Below, piece by piece: positions 8,885 to 17,205 of a stretch of 49,449 bases of DNA. The translations under genes and the position numbers were made by a program. The notes below the pieces were generated by a model. The model searched no databases, was not told where the DNA came from, and worked only from the letters and a program-made list of their open reading frames with translations. Positions within the stretch are counted from its first letter, which is position 1; each line of letters starts with the position of its first letter. Source of the stretch: an uncultured Lachnospiraceae bacterium (GTDB lineage: Bacteria > Bacillota > Clostridia > Lachnospirales > Lachnospiraceae); the NCBI GenBank assembly GCA_902777355.1, contig CACYTU010000038.1, forward strand, positions 1 to 49,449, in the 5' to 3' direction.

Positions 8885-8990
8885 ACAGGCGTCAGGACAG
8901 GCGCTAAGATAAATATTCGGTCAGGCGCTAAAATATATTTTCAGGGCACGCACTAAGATAGAAAAATTTTCAGTCAGGTGCTAAGCTGCA
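8885..8990 (+). repeat. degenerate tandem repeats after argF
   Basis: Four to five imperfect units built on TCAGGCGCTAA followed by an AT-rich run, 24-30 bases each, fill the argF-birA gap. No terminator is obvious. Confidence 0.6.
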
Positions 8991-9084
8991 AGTGCGAAAT
9001 TAAGCGTTAAAAAAATAAGAGGAAACAATTCGGGCTCAGGGGCGGAAGTCTGTGAGCCCGAAATACCGGAAAAAGGACTGCAGG

Positions 9085-10107
9085 GTGGACAGAAAAAAAG
9101 AAATTCTGAGGCGGCTTACAGAGACAGATGGTTTTGTATCGGGGCAGGAACTGTGTGAAATGCTCCGGGTCTCCCGCACAGCTGTCTGGAAAAATATTCA
9201 AAAACTGAAAGAAGAGGGATATCCCATTGAGGCGGTGACCAATAAAGGCTACCGCCTCCTTTCGATGGAAGAAACAGATATTTTCAACCGGGAACAGATC
9301 GTCGGGAAACTCTCCACATCCTGGGCGGGGCGTCCTCTGATTTTTAAGGAGGAGACCGGATCCACCAATGATGATGTTTTTGCCCTGGCGGCGGAGGGAT
9401 GTCCTCACGGGACGCTTGTCGTCGCGGCAAGACAGACTGCCGGCAAGGGCAGGCGCGGCAGGACCTGGATCTCCCCGCAGGAGGGGAACATTTATATGAG
9501 TATTCTCCTCAAACCTGACCTGCGCCCCGAAGTCACCCCCATGCTGACCGTCGTGATGGCCCTGTCGGTCTATCAGGCCGCGGAAAGCATCTGCGGGGAT
9601 TCTGCCGGATGCCGGTTCGGCATCAAGTGGCCCAACGATATCGTAGCGTCTGTCGACGGCGGAGCTTATCGCAAACTCTGCGGAATCCTGACGGAAATGC
9701 GGATGGAGGACAGCGAGATCAGCGCGATCACCATCGGGACAGGACTCAACGTCAACCAGACCGAATTTGCCCCGGAAATCGCTGAGAACGCGACTTCTTT
9801 TTCCCTTTCCACGGGAAAAAAGATCAACCGCGCGGCACTGACCGCCGCCATATGGAACCACTTTGAAAAGAACTATGCCCTGTTTGTGCAGAATCAGGAC
9901 TTTTCCGCCCTCCGCCCGGCCTATGAGGCAGGACTGGTGAACTGCGGAAAGAGCGTGCACGTGCTGGACCCCAGAGAGCCCTTTACCGGGACTGCCATCG
10001 GGATCAACGACTTGGGAGAACTCCTCGTGCAGCCAGACGGCGGCGGACCGGTCCGCGCCATCGGCTCCGGAGAAGTCTCTGTGCGCGGCGTGAAGGGCTA
10101 TGTCTGA
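9085..10107 (+). CDS. birA: bifunctional biotin-protein ligase / biotin operon repressor
   Basis: Activates biotin as biotinyl-AMP and attaches it to carrier proteins; the N-terminal winged helix lets such group II BirA proteins repress biotin genes. The HTH spans about residues 1-65 (LTETDGFVSGQELCEMLRVSRTAVWKNI in part), followed by ligase motifs: ETGSTNDD, GKGRRGRTW, KWPNDI and the C-terminal SH3-like region. I prefer GTG 9085 (GGA seven bases upstream, 340 residues), but GTG 9052 with GGGGCGGAAG before it is also possible and adds 11 residues. No biotin gene or operator is adjacent. Confidence 0.93.
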   Translation: MDRKKEILRRLTETDGFVSGQELCEMLRVSRTAVWKNIQKLKEEGYPIEAVTNKGYRLLSMEETDIFNREQIVGKLSTSWAGRPLIFKEETGSTNDDVFALAAEGCPHGTLVVAARQTAGKGRRGRTWISPQEGNIYMSILLKPDLRPEVTPMLTVVMALSVYQAAESICGDSAGCRFGIKWPNDIVASVDGGAYRKLCGILTEMRMEDSEISAITIGTGLNVNQTEFAPEIAENATSFSLSTGKKINRAALTAAIWNHFEKNYALFVQNQDFSALRPAYEAGLVNCGKSVHVLDPREPFTGTAIGINDLGELLVQPDGGGPVRAIGSGEVSVRGVKGYV

Positions 10108-10147
10108 GCCGGATTCTGTATGCGGCGGAGGACAACTGCAGACAGAA

Positions 10148-10323
10148 AACGTTGAGAACAGAAAACTTTGAGAAACAACAAAGTTGAGAACGGACAAAAT
10201 TGAGAACCGGCACAGTTGAGAATAGACAAAGTTGAGAACGGACAAAATTGAGAACCGGCAAAGTTGAGAAACAACAAAGTTGGGAACGGACAAAATTGAG
10301 AAACTACAAAGTTGAGAACAGAG
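10148..10323 (+). repeat. eleven 16-base tandem units ending at a start codon
   Basis: Exactly 11 units of 16 bases, consensus AAAGTTGAGAACGGAC with an alternating AAAATTGAGAACCGGC form. The last unit ends at 10323 and the ATG of the next gene is 10324-10326. The core TTGAGAA is kept in nearly every unit. Because 16 is not a multiple of 3, the array is not coding. Confidence 0.95.
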
Positions 10324-10713
10324 ATGAACAATGAAGAAGAGTTTGCCGGGCAGGACAAATACAGGATTATCATCTGCGGGGCAAATTCCTACGAGAAAAA
10401 GTACTTTTTTAATAAAAAATTCGATAGGCTTCCCGAGAACATCAAGGACGAACTGCATATTATCTGTGTACTCTTCACCGAGGAGGTCGGCGGAGTCTTT
10501 ACTATTTCCTTTACTCCCTTCGGTCACATTGAGTTCGACATGCAGCACGCAGAGGACGATATGTTTTATGATGAGATCGGCGCCCGCCTTCTGATCAAGG
10601 AGATCCGCAGGAAGAAAAAAGAGATGCTGGACGCTCTCTCGATTTATTTCCGCGTGACTTTTTTGCATCAGAATCCGGCGGACCTCATCGAGAATTACGA
10701 GGAAGAAGAATAA
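10324..10713 (+). CDS. DUF6145-like conserved protein
   Basis: A 129-residue protein without signal peptide or membrane segment. From memory it matches the Lachnospiraceae family DUF6145, often found beside dusB, with a hallmark region around FAGQDKYRIIICGANSYEKK and ELHIICVLFTEEVGGVFT. The C-terminal third is basic then acidic (IRRKKKEM, ending ENYEEEE). Its function is unknown. Start ATG 10324 sits directly after the 16-base array, whose last unit supplies only a weak GAGAAC ribosome site; a TTG in that unit (10312) is in frame and could also start translation. dusB follows after 42 bases and is probably co-transcribed. Confidence 0.8.
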   Translation: MNNEEEFAGQDKYRIIICGANSYEKKYFFNKKFDRLPENIKDELHIICVLFTEEVGGVFTISFTPFGHIEFDMQHAEDDMFYDEIGARLLIKEIRRKKKEMLDALSIYFRVTFLHQNPADLIENYEEEE

Positions 10714-10755
10714 ATCGAAAGAAGGGAAGAAAGCAGGAACAGCTGATTAAATATT

Positions 10756-11748
10756 ATGACAGAAAATAAAAACACGCCTTTTCAGATCGGAGAGGTAACA
10801 ATTCCGGGCAGAGTCATCTTCGCGCCAATGGCAGGCGTCTCCGACCTGCCCTTCCGGCTTCTCTGCCATGAGCAGGGGGCGTCGCTCGTATGTATGGAGA
10901 TGATCAGCGCCAAGGCGATTACCTATAACAATGCCCGCACTGCGGACCTCATGGAGACCAGCCCCGCGGAAGCACCGGTGTCGCTGCAGCTTTTCGGCTG
11001 TGAGCCGGAGACCATGACCCGTGCCTGCAGGATGATCGAGGACAGAACTTTTGATATTCTGGATATCAATATGGGATGCCCTGTACACAAAGTCGTCGCA
11101 AACGGCGAGGGATCTGCCCTGATGAAAAATCCTTCTCTGATCGAAAAAATGGTGGCGGCTGCCGTCGAGGGTACAAGCCGGCCGGTCACCGTCAAGATCC
11201 GGAGAGGATTTGAGGAAGGAAGCGACAATGCGGTTGAATGTGCGCTTGCCGCTCAGCAGGGAGGCGCTTCCGCCGTCGCCGTACATGGCAGGACCCGCGC
11301 CCAGATGTATTCGGGAAAGGCAGACTGGACCTGTATCGCCAGGGTAAAAGAGGCACTTGACATTCCCGTCATCGGAAACGGGGACATTGTGGACGGACCG
11401 TCCGCCCTGCGGATGATGGAGGAAACTGGATGCGACGCCGTGATGATCGCCCGTGCTGCCAGAGGAAACCCATGGATCTTCCGCGAAGTGACCAGTTATC
11501 TGACAGACCGGACGATACCCGAGCGCCCGGCGCGCCGCGTCATCGTCGGGATGATCATGCGCCATGCCCGCATGCTCTGTGAGTGCAAGGGAGAGAGAAT
11601 CGGGATCCGCGAGATGAGGTCCCATGCGGCCCAGTATCTCACAGGTTTTCCCTCCGCCGCCCGCGTGCGAAATATGATCGTGAAGGTCAGCACTCTCAGG
11701 GAACTTGAACAGATTCTGAAAAAAGAATATCCCTACGCGGCGCAGTGA
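10756..11748 (+). CDS. dusB: tRNA-dihydrouridine synthase, DusB type
   Basis: FMN-dependent enzyme that reduces uridine to dihydrouridine in the tRNA D-loop, using NADPH. It has 330 residues: a TIM-barrel flavin domain followed by a C-terminal helical domain. Seen motifs are APMAGVSDLPFR near residue 25, the catalytic Cys in NMGCPVHKV near 113, VKIRRGF, the HGRTRAQMYSG loop and GNGDI with ARGNPWIF. Dus enzymes with this length and C-terminal tail fall in the DusB group. The ribosome site is weak: AGGAA lies about 17 bases upstream of ATG 10756. A strong terminator follows. Confidence 0.95.
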   Translation: MTENKNTPFQIGEVTIPGRVIFAPMAGVSDLPFRLLCHEQGASLVCMEMISAKAITYNNARTADLMETSPAEAPVSLQLFGCEPETMTRACRMIEDRTFDILDINMGCPVHKVVANGEGSALMKNPSLIEKMVAAAVEGTSRPVTVKIRRGFEEGSDNAVECALAAQQGGASAVAVHGRTRAQMYSGKADWTCIARVKEALDIPVIGNGDIVDGPSALRMMEETGCDAVMIARAARGNPWIFREVTSYLTDRTIPERPARRVIVGMIMRHARMLCECKGERIGIREMRSHAAQYLTGFPSAARVRNMIVKVSTLRELEQILKKEYPYAAQ

Positions 11749-11844
11749 TAAAAACAAGCAGAATTCCAGATTGAGATGAGATTACCGGTTTCGAATGCAG
11801 TATACAGAACACATGTCATAGATCGTTGATAAGACCTCATTACA

Positions 11845-11890
11845 GAGCCCGCCCGGGAATAATGCTCCCGGACGGGTTCTTTGCGTTTTT
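11845..11890 (+). terminator. intrinsic terminator after dusB
   Basis: GAGCCCG-C-CCGGGA (from 11845) pairs with TCCCGG-A-CGGGTTC, with one internal mismatch. A T-rich tract ends in TTTTT (11886-11890). Confidence 0.85.
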
Positions 11891-11996
11891 AAGGGCTCGT
11901 GGTTTTGTGTTTTTTTCATCAGCCGGAAACCGTCATCTATAAAGAATTTTCGGTCGACAGAAAAACTGCTATCCTTACAGAATTTGATATTGGACA

Positions 11997-12038
11997 GAAA
12001 AACCGCCATCCATACAGAAAAGTCTGCATGGATGGCGG
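11997..12038 (-). terminator. intrinsic terminator of the hydrogenase operon
   Basis: On the - strand CCGCCATCCAT plus CAGA pairs back across a short loop (+ strand arms 12003-12018 and 12023-12038) and is followed by TTTTT. It lies about 175 bases past the hydA stop. Confidence 0.8.
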
Positions 12039-12115
12039 CTGTCTGTCAATCATCCGAACGGGATGCCGGACGGCCGGCTTTAATCCGTCTGTGTAACAAC
12101 TGCCGGCCCATATCC

Positions 12116-12205
12116 GGTGTCAGGCACTCAAGTGTCGGACTCTGAAGTGTCTGACCTTGAGGTGTCAGACCTTGATGTGTCAGACCATGAGGTTTCAGGC
12201 CCGGA
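12116..12205. repeat. six 15-base tandem units behind hydA
   Basis: Six units start at 12116, 12131, 12146, 12161, 12176 and 12191, built on RGTGTCNGACCTTGA. They lie between the hydA stop codon (12214) and its terminator. Being a multiple of three, they stay open in one + frame (VSDLE-like), but no credible gene surrounds it. Confidence 0.9.
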
Positions 12206-12213
12206 ATCCCATA

Positions 12214-13971
12214 TTACATGGGTCTGGGTGTGTAGCTTGTGTGAAGGAGGCTGTGGGCTTTGGCCTTGCCGGGAGCCTCGAGGTATTCGTCATAGAGCAT
12301 CTGGCAGACAGGGCTGTCGTGTGAGCAGCGCATGTCGTTCTCTTTGTCGGAATCGTAGAGGACTGCGGAGCGCAGGCTCTTGAGGTCGACATAGTTGCGG
12401 ACGCTGTCGCTCTGGACAGGCTGGCCGCCGCCGTTGATGCAGCCGCCGGGGCATGCCATGATCTCGATGAAGAGATAATTCTTCTCTCCGCTCTGGATCA
12501 TGTCGATGACCTTGCGGGCATTGCCAAGGCCGCTGGCGACACAGACATCGACTTCCGCGCCGTTGATGCGATAGGTGGCTTCCTTGATGCCCTGAGTTCC
12601 GCGGACATCCATGAAGTCGACCTTTTCGTTGGTTCCGTCCAGGATATTGGCAGCGGTACGAAGAGCCGCCTCCATAACACCGCCGGTGGCGCCGAAGATC
12701 TTGCCTGCACCCGATGCGATATCGAACGGATTGTCAAAGTCCTCTCCCTTGAGGTCTTTAAAGACGATACCGGCACCCTTGATCATGCGGGAGAGCTCCC
12801 TGGTGGTAAGGGCGACGTCGACATCCGGGATTCCCTGCTGGGCGAGTTCGGGGCGGGTGACCTCGAATTTCTTGGCCGTGCAGGGGATTACGCTGACGAC
12901 AAACAGATCCTTGGGATCGATGTGGTTCTTCTGGCAGTAGTAGCTCTTGAGGATAGCGCCGAACATGCCCTGCGGGGATTTGCAGGTGGACAGGTGCGGC
13001 AGCATGGTGGGATAGTTGTGCTCCATGAACTTGATCCAGCCGGGGCAGCAGGAAGTGAACATGGGAAGCGGCGGCTTATCCAGCTTCTTGGAGGTGATGC
13101 GGTTGATGAGCTCGTTGGCCTCCTCGAGGATGGTGAGGTCCGCTGTGACGTTCATGTTGAAGACTTCCACGTCGCCCAGCATGCGGATGGCCTGGACCAT
13201 CTGTCTCTCCACGTGGGTTCCCGGAGGCAGGTCGAAGCACTCGCCCAGGGTCGCTGCGATGGAGGGAGCGGTGAAGAAGACGACTTTCTTCTGAGGATCG
13301 GAGATGGCATCCCAGACATCGTCGATATTGCTCTTCTCATAGAGGGCGCCGACAGGACATGCGACGATACACTGGCCGCAGCCGACGCAGGATGTGGTAT
13401 CAAGGCTCTGGTCGAAGGGAGATCCCACACGGACATCATAGCCGCGGCGGATCTGGCCGATGGCGCCGACAGTCTGCACGTTGTTGCAGGCGGAGACGCA
13501 GCGCAGGCACTGGATACATTTGTTGTTGTCGCGGACGACGTAAGGGGTTGCGTCATCGATCTCGTATGCGGGCTCTTCTCCCTTGAAGTGATCTTCGTCA
13601 ATACCGTAGTCATAGGCCAGCTTCTGCAGTTCGCAGTGATTGCCGCGCACGCAGGAGAGACATTTTTTACGGTGTGTGGAGAGAATGAGTTCGATCGTGG
13701 TCTTTCTGGACGCGCGTACCGCCGCGGTGTTGGTCAGAACCTCAAGTCCTTCCTCAACGGGGTAGGTACAGGCTGCTGTCAGACCTCTTCTGCCTCTGAT
13801 CTCGACCACGCAGACACGGCATGCGCCGATGCAGTTGATATCCTTGAGGTAGCACAGAGAAGGAATCTCAATATTTGCCGCCTTGGCCGCCTGCAGGATG
13901 CTGGTGCCCTCCGGAACAGTGACCGGGATATCATTGATTTTTAAGTTAATCATTTTTTTCACTTTTATCAT
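12214..13971 (-). CDS. hydA: [FeFe] hydrogenase catalytic subunit HydA
   Basis: Reduces protons to H2, or the reverse, in a cytosolic NAD-linked trimeric (probably electron-bifurcating) complex. It has 585 residues. Order: [2Fe-2S] domain (Cys near 40, 51, 54, 67), His-ligated [4Fe-4S] site HRKKCLSCVRGNHC, two [4Fe-4S] motifs CIQCLRCVSAC and CVGCGQCIVACP, then the H-cluster domain. H-cluster motifs are TSCCPGW (306-312), IPCTAKKFE with Cys364, and EIMACPGGCINGGGQP. The motif normally read as MPC is IPC here (Ile362). The ATG at 13971 is only one base from AAGGAGGG; GTG 13962 has ideal spacing and ATG 13953 fits homologs, so the start is unsure. It follows hydB by six bases. Confidence 0.96.
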   Translation of the reverse strand: MIKVKKMINLKINDIPVTVPEGTSILQAAKAANIEIPSLCYLKDINCIGACRVCVVEIRGRRGLTAACTYPVEEGLEVLTNTAAVRASRKTTIELILSTHRKKCLSCVRGNHCELQKLAYDYGIDEDHFKGEEPAYEIDDATPYVVRDNNKCIQCLRCVSACNNVQTVGAIGQIRRGYDVRVGSPFDQSLDTTSCVGCGQCIVACPVGALYEKSNIDDVWDAISDPQKKVVFFTAPSIAATLGECFDLPPGTHVERQMVQAIRMLGDVEVFNMNVTADLTILEEANELINRITSKKLDKPPLPMFTSCCPGWIKFMEHNYPTMLPHLSTCKSPQGMFGAILKSYYCQKNHIDPKDLFVVSVIPCTAKKFEVTRPELAQQGIPDVDVALTTRELSRMIKGAGIVFKDLKGEDFDNPFDIASGAGKIFGATGGVMEAALRTAANILDGTNEKVDFMDVRGTQGIKEATYRINGAEVDVCVASGLGNARKVIDMIQSGEKNYLFIEIMACPGGCINGGGQPVQSDSVRNYVDLKSLRSAVLYDSDKENDMRCSHDSPVCQMLYDEYLEAPGKAKAHSLLHTSYTPRPM

Positions 13972-13977
13972 CCCTCC

Positions 13978-15873
13978 TTATTCCATATAGACGGCATCGA
14001 ACTTACAGTTCTGCTTGCAGAGACCGCACTTGATGCAGGTATCGATATCGATATGGTGAGGCTCCTTGACCGTGCCGCTGATGGCGCCCACAGGACAGTT
14101 CCTGGAGCAGAGCGTGCAGCCTTTGCACTTGTCGGGATCGATCTGATAATGCAGAAGCTCTTTGCACTTCTTGGCAGCGCATCTCTTGTTGACAATGTGT
14201 TCGACGTACTCTTCGCGGAAATAGCGGAGTGTGGAGGTGACGGGGTTGGAAGCCGTCTGTCCGAGCGCGCAGAGGCAGGAGACCTTCATGTGGGCTGCCA
14301 GCTCCTCGATCTTGTCGAGCTCCTCGAGAGTCGCTTTGCCGGTCGTGATGTCGTCCAGCATCTGCAGCAGACGGTGTGTGCCGATACGGCAGGGTGAACA
14401 TTTGCCGCAGGACTCTTCGCAGATGAACTCCATGTAGAACTTGGCGATATCTACCATGCAGGTGTCTTCATCCATGACGATAAGTCCGCCGGAACCCATC
14501 ATGGAGCCGATCCTTGCCAGGCTCTCATAGTCGATCGGGGTGTCAATATGGACTGAAGGGATACAGCCGCCGGAAGGTCCGCCGGTCTGGGCAGCCTTGA
14601 ATTTCTTGCCGTTGGGGATGCCGCCGCCGATCTCCTCGATGATCTCGCGCAGGGTGGTGCCCATGGGGACTTCCACCAGGCCGACGTTGGTGATCTTGCC
14701 GCCGACCGCGAACACCTTGGTGCCCTTGGAGGTCTCGGTGCCGATGGAGGAATACCAGTCAGCACCCTTCAGAATGATCTGCGCAACGTTTGCGTAGGTC
14801 TCAACGTTGTTGAGGATCGTGGGTTTCTGGAACAGACCCTTGACAGCCGGGAAAGGAGGACGGGGACGAGGCTCGCCGCGCTTGCCTTCGATGGAGGTCA
14901 TCAGAGCTGTCTCCTCGCCGCAGACGAATGCGCCTGCACCCAGACGAATGTCAATGTCGAAGCAGAAATCCGTGCGGAAGATGTTATCGCCCAGCAGGCC
15001 GTATTCACGGGCCTGAGCGATCGCGATGCGCAGACGCTCAACCGCGATGGGATACTCTGCACGCACATAGATATAACCCTGGCTGGCGCCGATCGCATAA
15101 CCTGCGATCGCCATTGCCTCCAGAACCGCGTGGGGATCGCCTTCCAGAATGGAACGATCCATGAACGCGCCGGGGTCGCCTTCGTCGGCGTTGCAGCAGA
15201 CATATTTAATGTCGGATTTTGTTGCTTTACAGAATGCCCATTTCCGGCCGGTGGGGAATCCCGCGCCGCCGCGGCCGCGCAGGCCGGAGGCCAGCATGGT
15301 ATCGATGACCTGGTCCTGGGTCATCTCGGTGAGGACCTTGTGCAGGGCAAAATAGCCGTCCAGCGCAATGTACTCTTCAATATTTTCGGGATCGATCACG
15401 CCGCAGTTCTTGAGCGCGATACGCATCTGCTTGGCATAGAAATTGGTTTTGCTCAGCGGAAGAATCTCACCGTCCTCATGGACAGTTTCAGGATACAGAA
15501 GGTCCTTGCAGATGTTTCCGTTTATGATATGCTCATCAATGATCCTCTTGGCCCCTTCCGGCGTGGTCTGGGAATAGAAGGCACCTTCGGGGTAGACGAT
15601 CACGATGGGACCCAGAGCGCAAAGACCGAAACATCCGGTCTTGACTACCAGGACATCCTCGATCCCCTTTGCCTTGAGCTCTTTTTCCAGAGCATCAATG
15701 ACCTTCTTACTGCCGGAGGAGGTACATCCGGTACCGCCGCAGACCAGGATCTGTTTGCGGTATGCTGTGTGCTTTGCCATTTCTTCCGCCTGCGAAGCGA
15801 CCAGCTTACGGACCATGACCAGCTCCTGATTTTTTTGTTTGATTTCCGTGAGCCTGTTCAATGTCATTGTCAT
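13978..15873 (-). CDS. hydB: NAD-linked hydrogenase flavoprotein subunit HydB (NuoF-like)
   Basis: Carries FMN and the NAD(H) site of the trimeric hydrogenase and passes electrons towards HydA. It has 631 residues. A thioredoxin-like [2Fe-2S] domain comes first (CGGTGCTSSGS, then CFGLCALGP at about residues 45-95). The NuoF core follows with GRGGAGFPTGRKW, NADEGDPGAFMDR, GEETALMTSIEG and the [4Fe-4S] motif ESCGKCSPCRIGTHR. Two C-terminal [4Fe-4S] motifs end the protein (CKGCTLCSRNCP, CIKCGLCKQNC). This domain order is that of bifurcating HydB. It starts three bases after the hydC stop; hydA starts right after its own stop, so the three genes are tightly coupled. Confidence 0.96.
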   Translation of the reverse strand: MTMTLNRLTEIKQKNQELVMVRKLVASQAEEMAKHTAYRKQILVCGGTGCTSSGSKKVIDALEKELKAKGIEDVLVVKTGCFGLCALGPIVIVYPEGAFYSQTTPEGAKRIIDEHIINGNICKDLLYPETVHEDGEILPLSKTNFYAKQMRIALKNCGVIDPENIEEYIALDGYFALHKVLTEMTQDQVIDTMLASGLRGRGGAGFPTGRKWAFCKATKSDIKYVCCNADEGDPGAFMDRSILEGDPHAVLEAMAIAGYAIGASQGYIYVRAEYPIAVERLRIAIAQAREYGLLGDNIFRTDFCFDIDIRLGAGAFVCGEETALMTSIEGKRGEPRPRPPFPAVKGLFQKPTILNNVETYANVAQIILKGADWYSSIGTETSKGTKVFAVGGKITNVGLVEVPMGTTLREIIEEIGGGIPNGKKFKAAQTGGPSGGCIPSVHIDTPIDYESLARIGSMMGSGGLIVMDEDTCMVDIAKFYMEFICEESCGKCSPCRIGTHRLLQMLDDITTGKATLEELDKIEELAAHMKVSCLCALGQTASNPVTSTLRYFREEYVEHIVNKRCAAKKCKELLHYQIDPDKCKGCTLCSRNCPVGAISGTVKEPHHIDIDTCIKCGLCKQNCKFDAVYME

Positions 15874-15876
15874 GGC

Positions 15877-16368
15877 TTACACCTCCTCGTAGTAGGAATC
15901 AATGATCTTTACCGCTGACTCCGGCGTGCACTTGCCGTACACTTCACCATCAATGGTCATGACGGGGGCCAGGCCGCAGGCACCGAGACATCTGCAGCTC
16001 TCAATAGAGAAGAAGCCGTCTTCTGTGCACTCGCCTGCCTTGATTCCGAGCCTTTCCTCCAGCGCTGCCAGGATCTTGTCCGCGCCCTTGACATAACAGG
16101 CCGTTCCAAGACATACGCTGACTGTGTGCTCGCCCTTTGGTGTCAGAGTAAACTGCGAGTAAAATGTTGCGACACCGAACACCTGTGAAAGAGGAACACC
16201 CATCTCCTCGGCAATGATCTCCTGAACCTCCCTGGGCAGATATCCGTAGATTCCCTGTGCCTCCTGGAGTACAGGCATCATTGCTCCGGGCTGATCTTTG
16301 TGTTTTTTAATAAATTTCCGAAGCTCTCTTTCCTGTTTTGGCGTTCCCCGAAAAGCTGCATTAGCCAT
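15877..16368 (-). CDS. hydC: hydrogenase [2Fe-2S] subunit HydC (NuoE-like)
   Basis: Small thioredoxin-fold [2Fe-2S] electron-transfer subunit of the NAD-linked hydrogenase, 163 residues. An N-terminal helical bundle (about 1-85, including MPVLQEAQGIYGYLP) precedes the cluster domain with CLGTACYVKG and CRCLGACGLAP, giving the four Cys ligands. Start ATG 16368 has AAAGGAGAT upstream at good spacing. First gene of hydC-hydB-hydA. No H-cluster maturase (hydE/F/G) is in the window, so maturation must be encoded elsewhere. Confidence 0.95.
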   Translation of the reverse strand: MANAAFRGTPKQERELRKFIKKHKDQPGAMMPVLQEAQGIYGYLPREVQEIIAEEMGVPLSQVFGVATFYSQFTLTPKGEHTVSVCLGTACYVKGADKILAALEERLGIKAGECTEDGFFSIESCRCLGACGLAPVMTIDGEVYGKCTPESAVKIIDSYYEEV

Positions 16369-16503
16369 CGATTACCATCTCCTTTCCAAAACAATTGCAA
16401 AACTACTGCAGGAAACAACTGCCGCCCGGCCACAATATACCTTTCCGGAGGGACGGATTCCTGCGCCGGGCGTTCTCCCCGACTGTAAGACTTTATTACT
16501 AGA

Positions 16504-16509
16504 ATTATA
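16504..16509 (-). promoter_or_regulatory. candidate -10 box for the hyd operon
   Basis: A perfect TATAAT on the - strand (16509-16504) in an AT-rich stretch about 135 bases upstream of hydC. The -35 is poor: TTAACT at 19-base spacing is the best fit. Confidence 0.4.
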
Positions 16510-16694
16510 CAATAAATAGAATCGAAAAAGTTAATTTTTTGACTAAAAGATAGTTTATAAATAGGTACTATCTGAAAAAAATATGTGCATACTGGACAAA
16601 TATTTAGTTTTATAAGACTAACTAATTGTTCAAAAATGACAGATTCGGTGCCCGGGTGAAGGAAGCGGAACGATATGAAAGAGAGGGCGCGGTG

Positions 16695-16891
16695 AAATAT
16701 AAAAGGAAAAGATGCGGCCGGTATTAAAAGGAGAGGATCCGATAAAATATATGGAAGATACGGCTGGCATAAAAGGAAAAGATGCAGCGAAATATAAAAT
16801 ATAAAAGGAAAAGACGCGGCCGGTATAAAAAGGAGAGGATCCGATAAAATATATGGAAGATACGGCTGATATAAAAGGAAGGGATGCAGCG
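16695..16891. repeat. two direct copies of an about 95-base segment, 102-base period
   Basis: 16695-16790 and 16797-16891 match closely; shared blocks include AGGAGAGGATCCGATAAAAT and ATATGGAAGATACGGCTG. They contain many TATAAAAGGAAAAG-like blocks but no open reading frame. This fills part of the 837-base gap between hydC and the peroxidase gene. Confidence 0.85.
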
Positions 16892-16918
16892 GATTGAAAA
16901 AAGAATATGGGGATGAAA

Positions 16919-16957
16919 AAGCTTCAGGAACCGGATCCCGGAACCTGAAGCTTTTTT
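16919..16957. terminator. two-way intrinsic terminator
   Basis: AAGCTTCAGG (16919-16928) pairs with CCTGAAGCTT (16944-16953), flanked by A5 on the left and T6 on the right. On the - strand it can end the peroxidase transcript after it crosses the family A copies. Confidence 0.85.
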
Positions 16958-17045
16958 ATGACACGGCCCGTGTAATGAATATTTCCGCCTTACGGCGGAC
17001 ACGGGCCGGTCGGGGGTAGAGGGCGGCGCGGCCGCCTCTACCCAA
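16957..17045 (-). repeat. family A structured repeat, copy 1
   Basis: From the terminator outward it has a hairpin GGCCCGTGT..ACACGGGCC enclosing CCGCC..GGCGG, then a second hairpin GGGTAGAGG..CCTCTACCC. It lies downstream of the peroxidase gene (- strand), between its stop and the terminator. Confidence 0.9.
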
Positions 17046-17138
17046 TTGACACGGCCCGCGCAATGTATTTTCCGCCTTGCGGCGGACGCGGGCCGGTCGG
17101 GAGGGGGGTAAAGGGCGGCGTGGCCGCCTCTACCCTAT
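17046..17138 (-). repeat. family A structured repeat, copy 2 (tandem)
   Basis: Head-to-tail with copy 1. The outer stem is GGCCCGCG/CGCGGGCC, where copy 1 has GGCCCGTG/CACGGGCC, a paired T-A to C-G change. The second hairpin has one mismatch. Confidence 0.9.
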
Positions 17139-17175
17139 TGACACAGCCCGCGCAATATATGTCCGCTATGCGGCG
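17139..17175 (-). repeat. family A repeat, truncated third copy
   Basis: Starts TTGACACAGCCCGCGCAAT like the other copies, then keeps only a short hairpin (TATGTCCGC/GCGGACATA). It ends close to the peroxidase stop codon at 17206. Confidence 0.7.
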
Positions 17176-17205
17176 GACATAGACCGCATAATATATGTTC
17201 CGCTT

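Noticed and set aside
10148-10323. CRISPR array
   Set aside because: A 16-base period with no spacers; a minisatellite.
9007-10668. Long - strand open frame (553 codons) opposite birA and the 16-base array
   Set aside because: Its protein is repetitive over the array (FSILSVLNFV-like) and lacks family features, while the + strand has clear BirA and DUF6145-like genes.
12922-13944. + strand open frame of 340 codons opposite hydA
   Set aside because: Mirror of the strongly conserved, Cys-rich hydA coding strand; composition (Asp/Val-rich) is typical of an antisense shadow.
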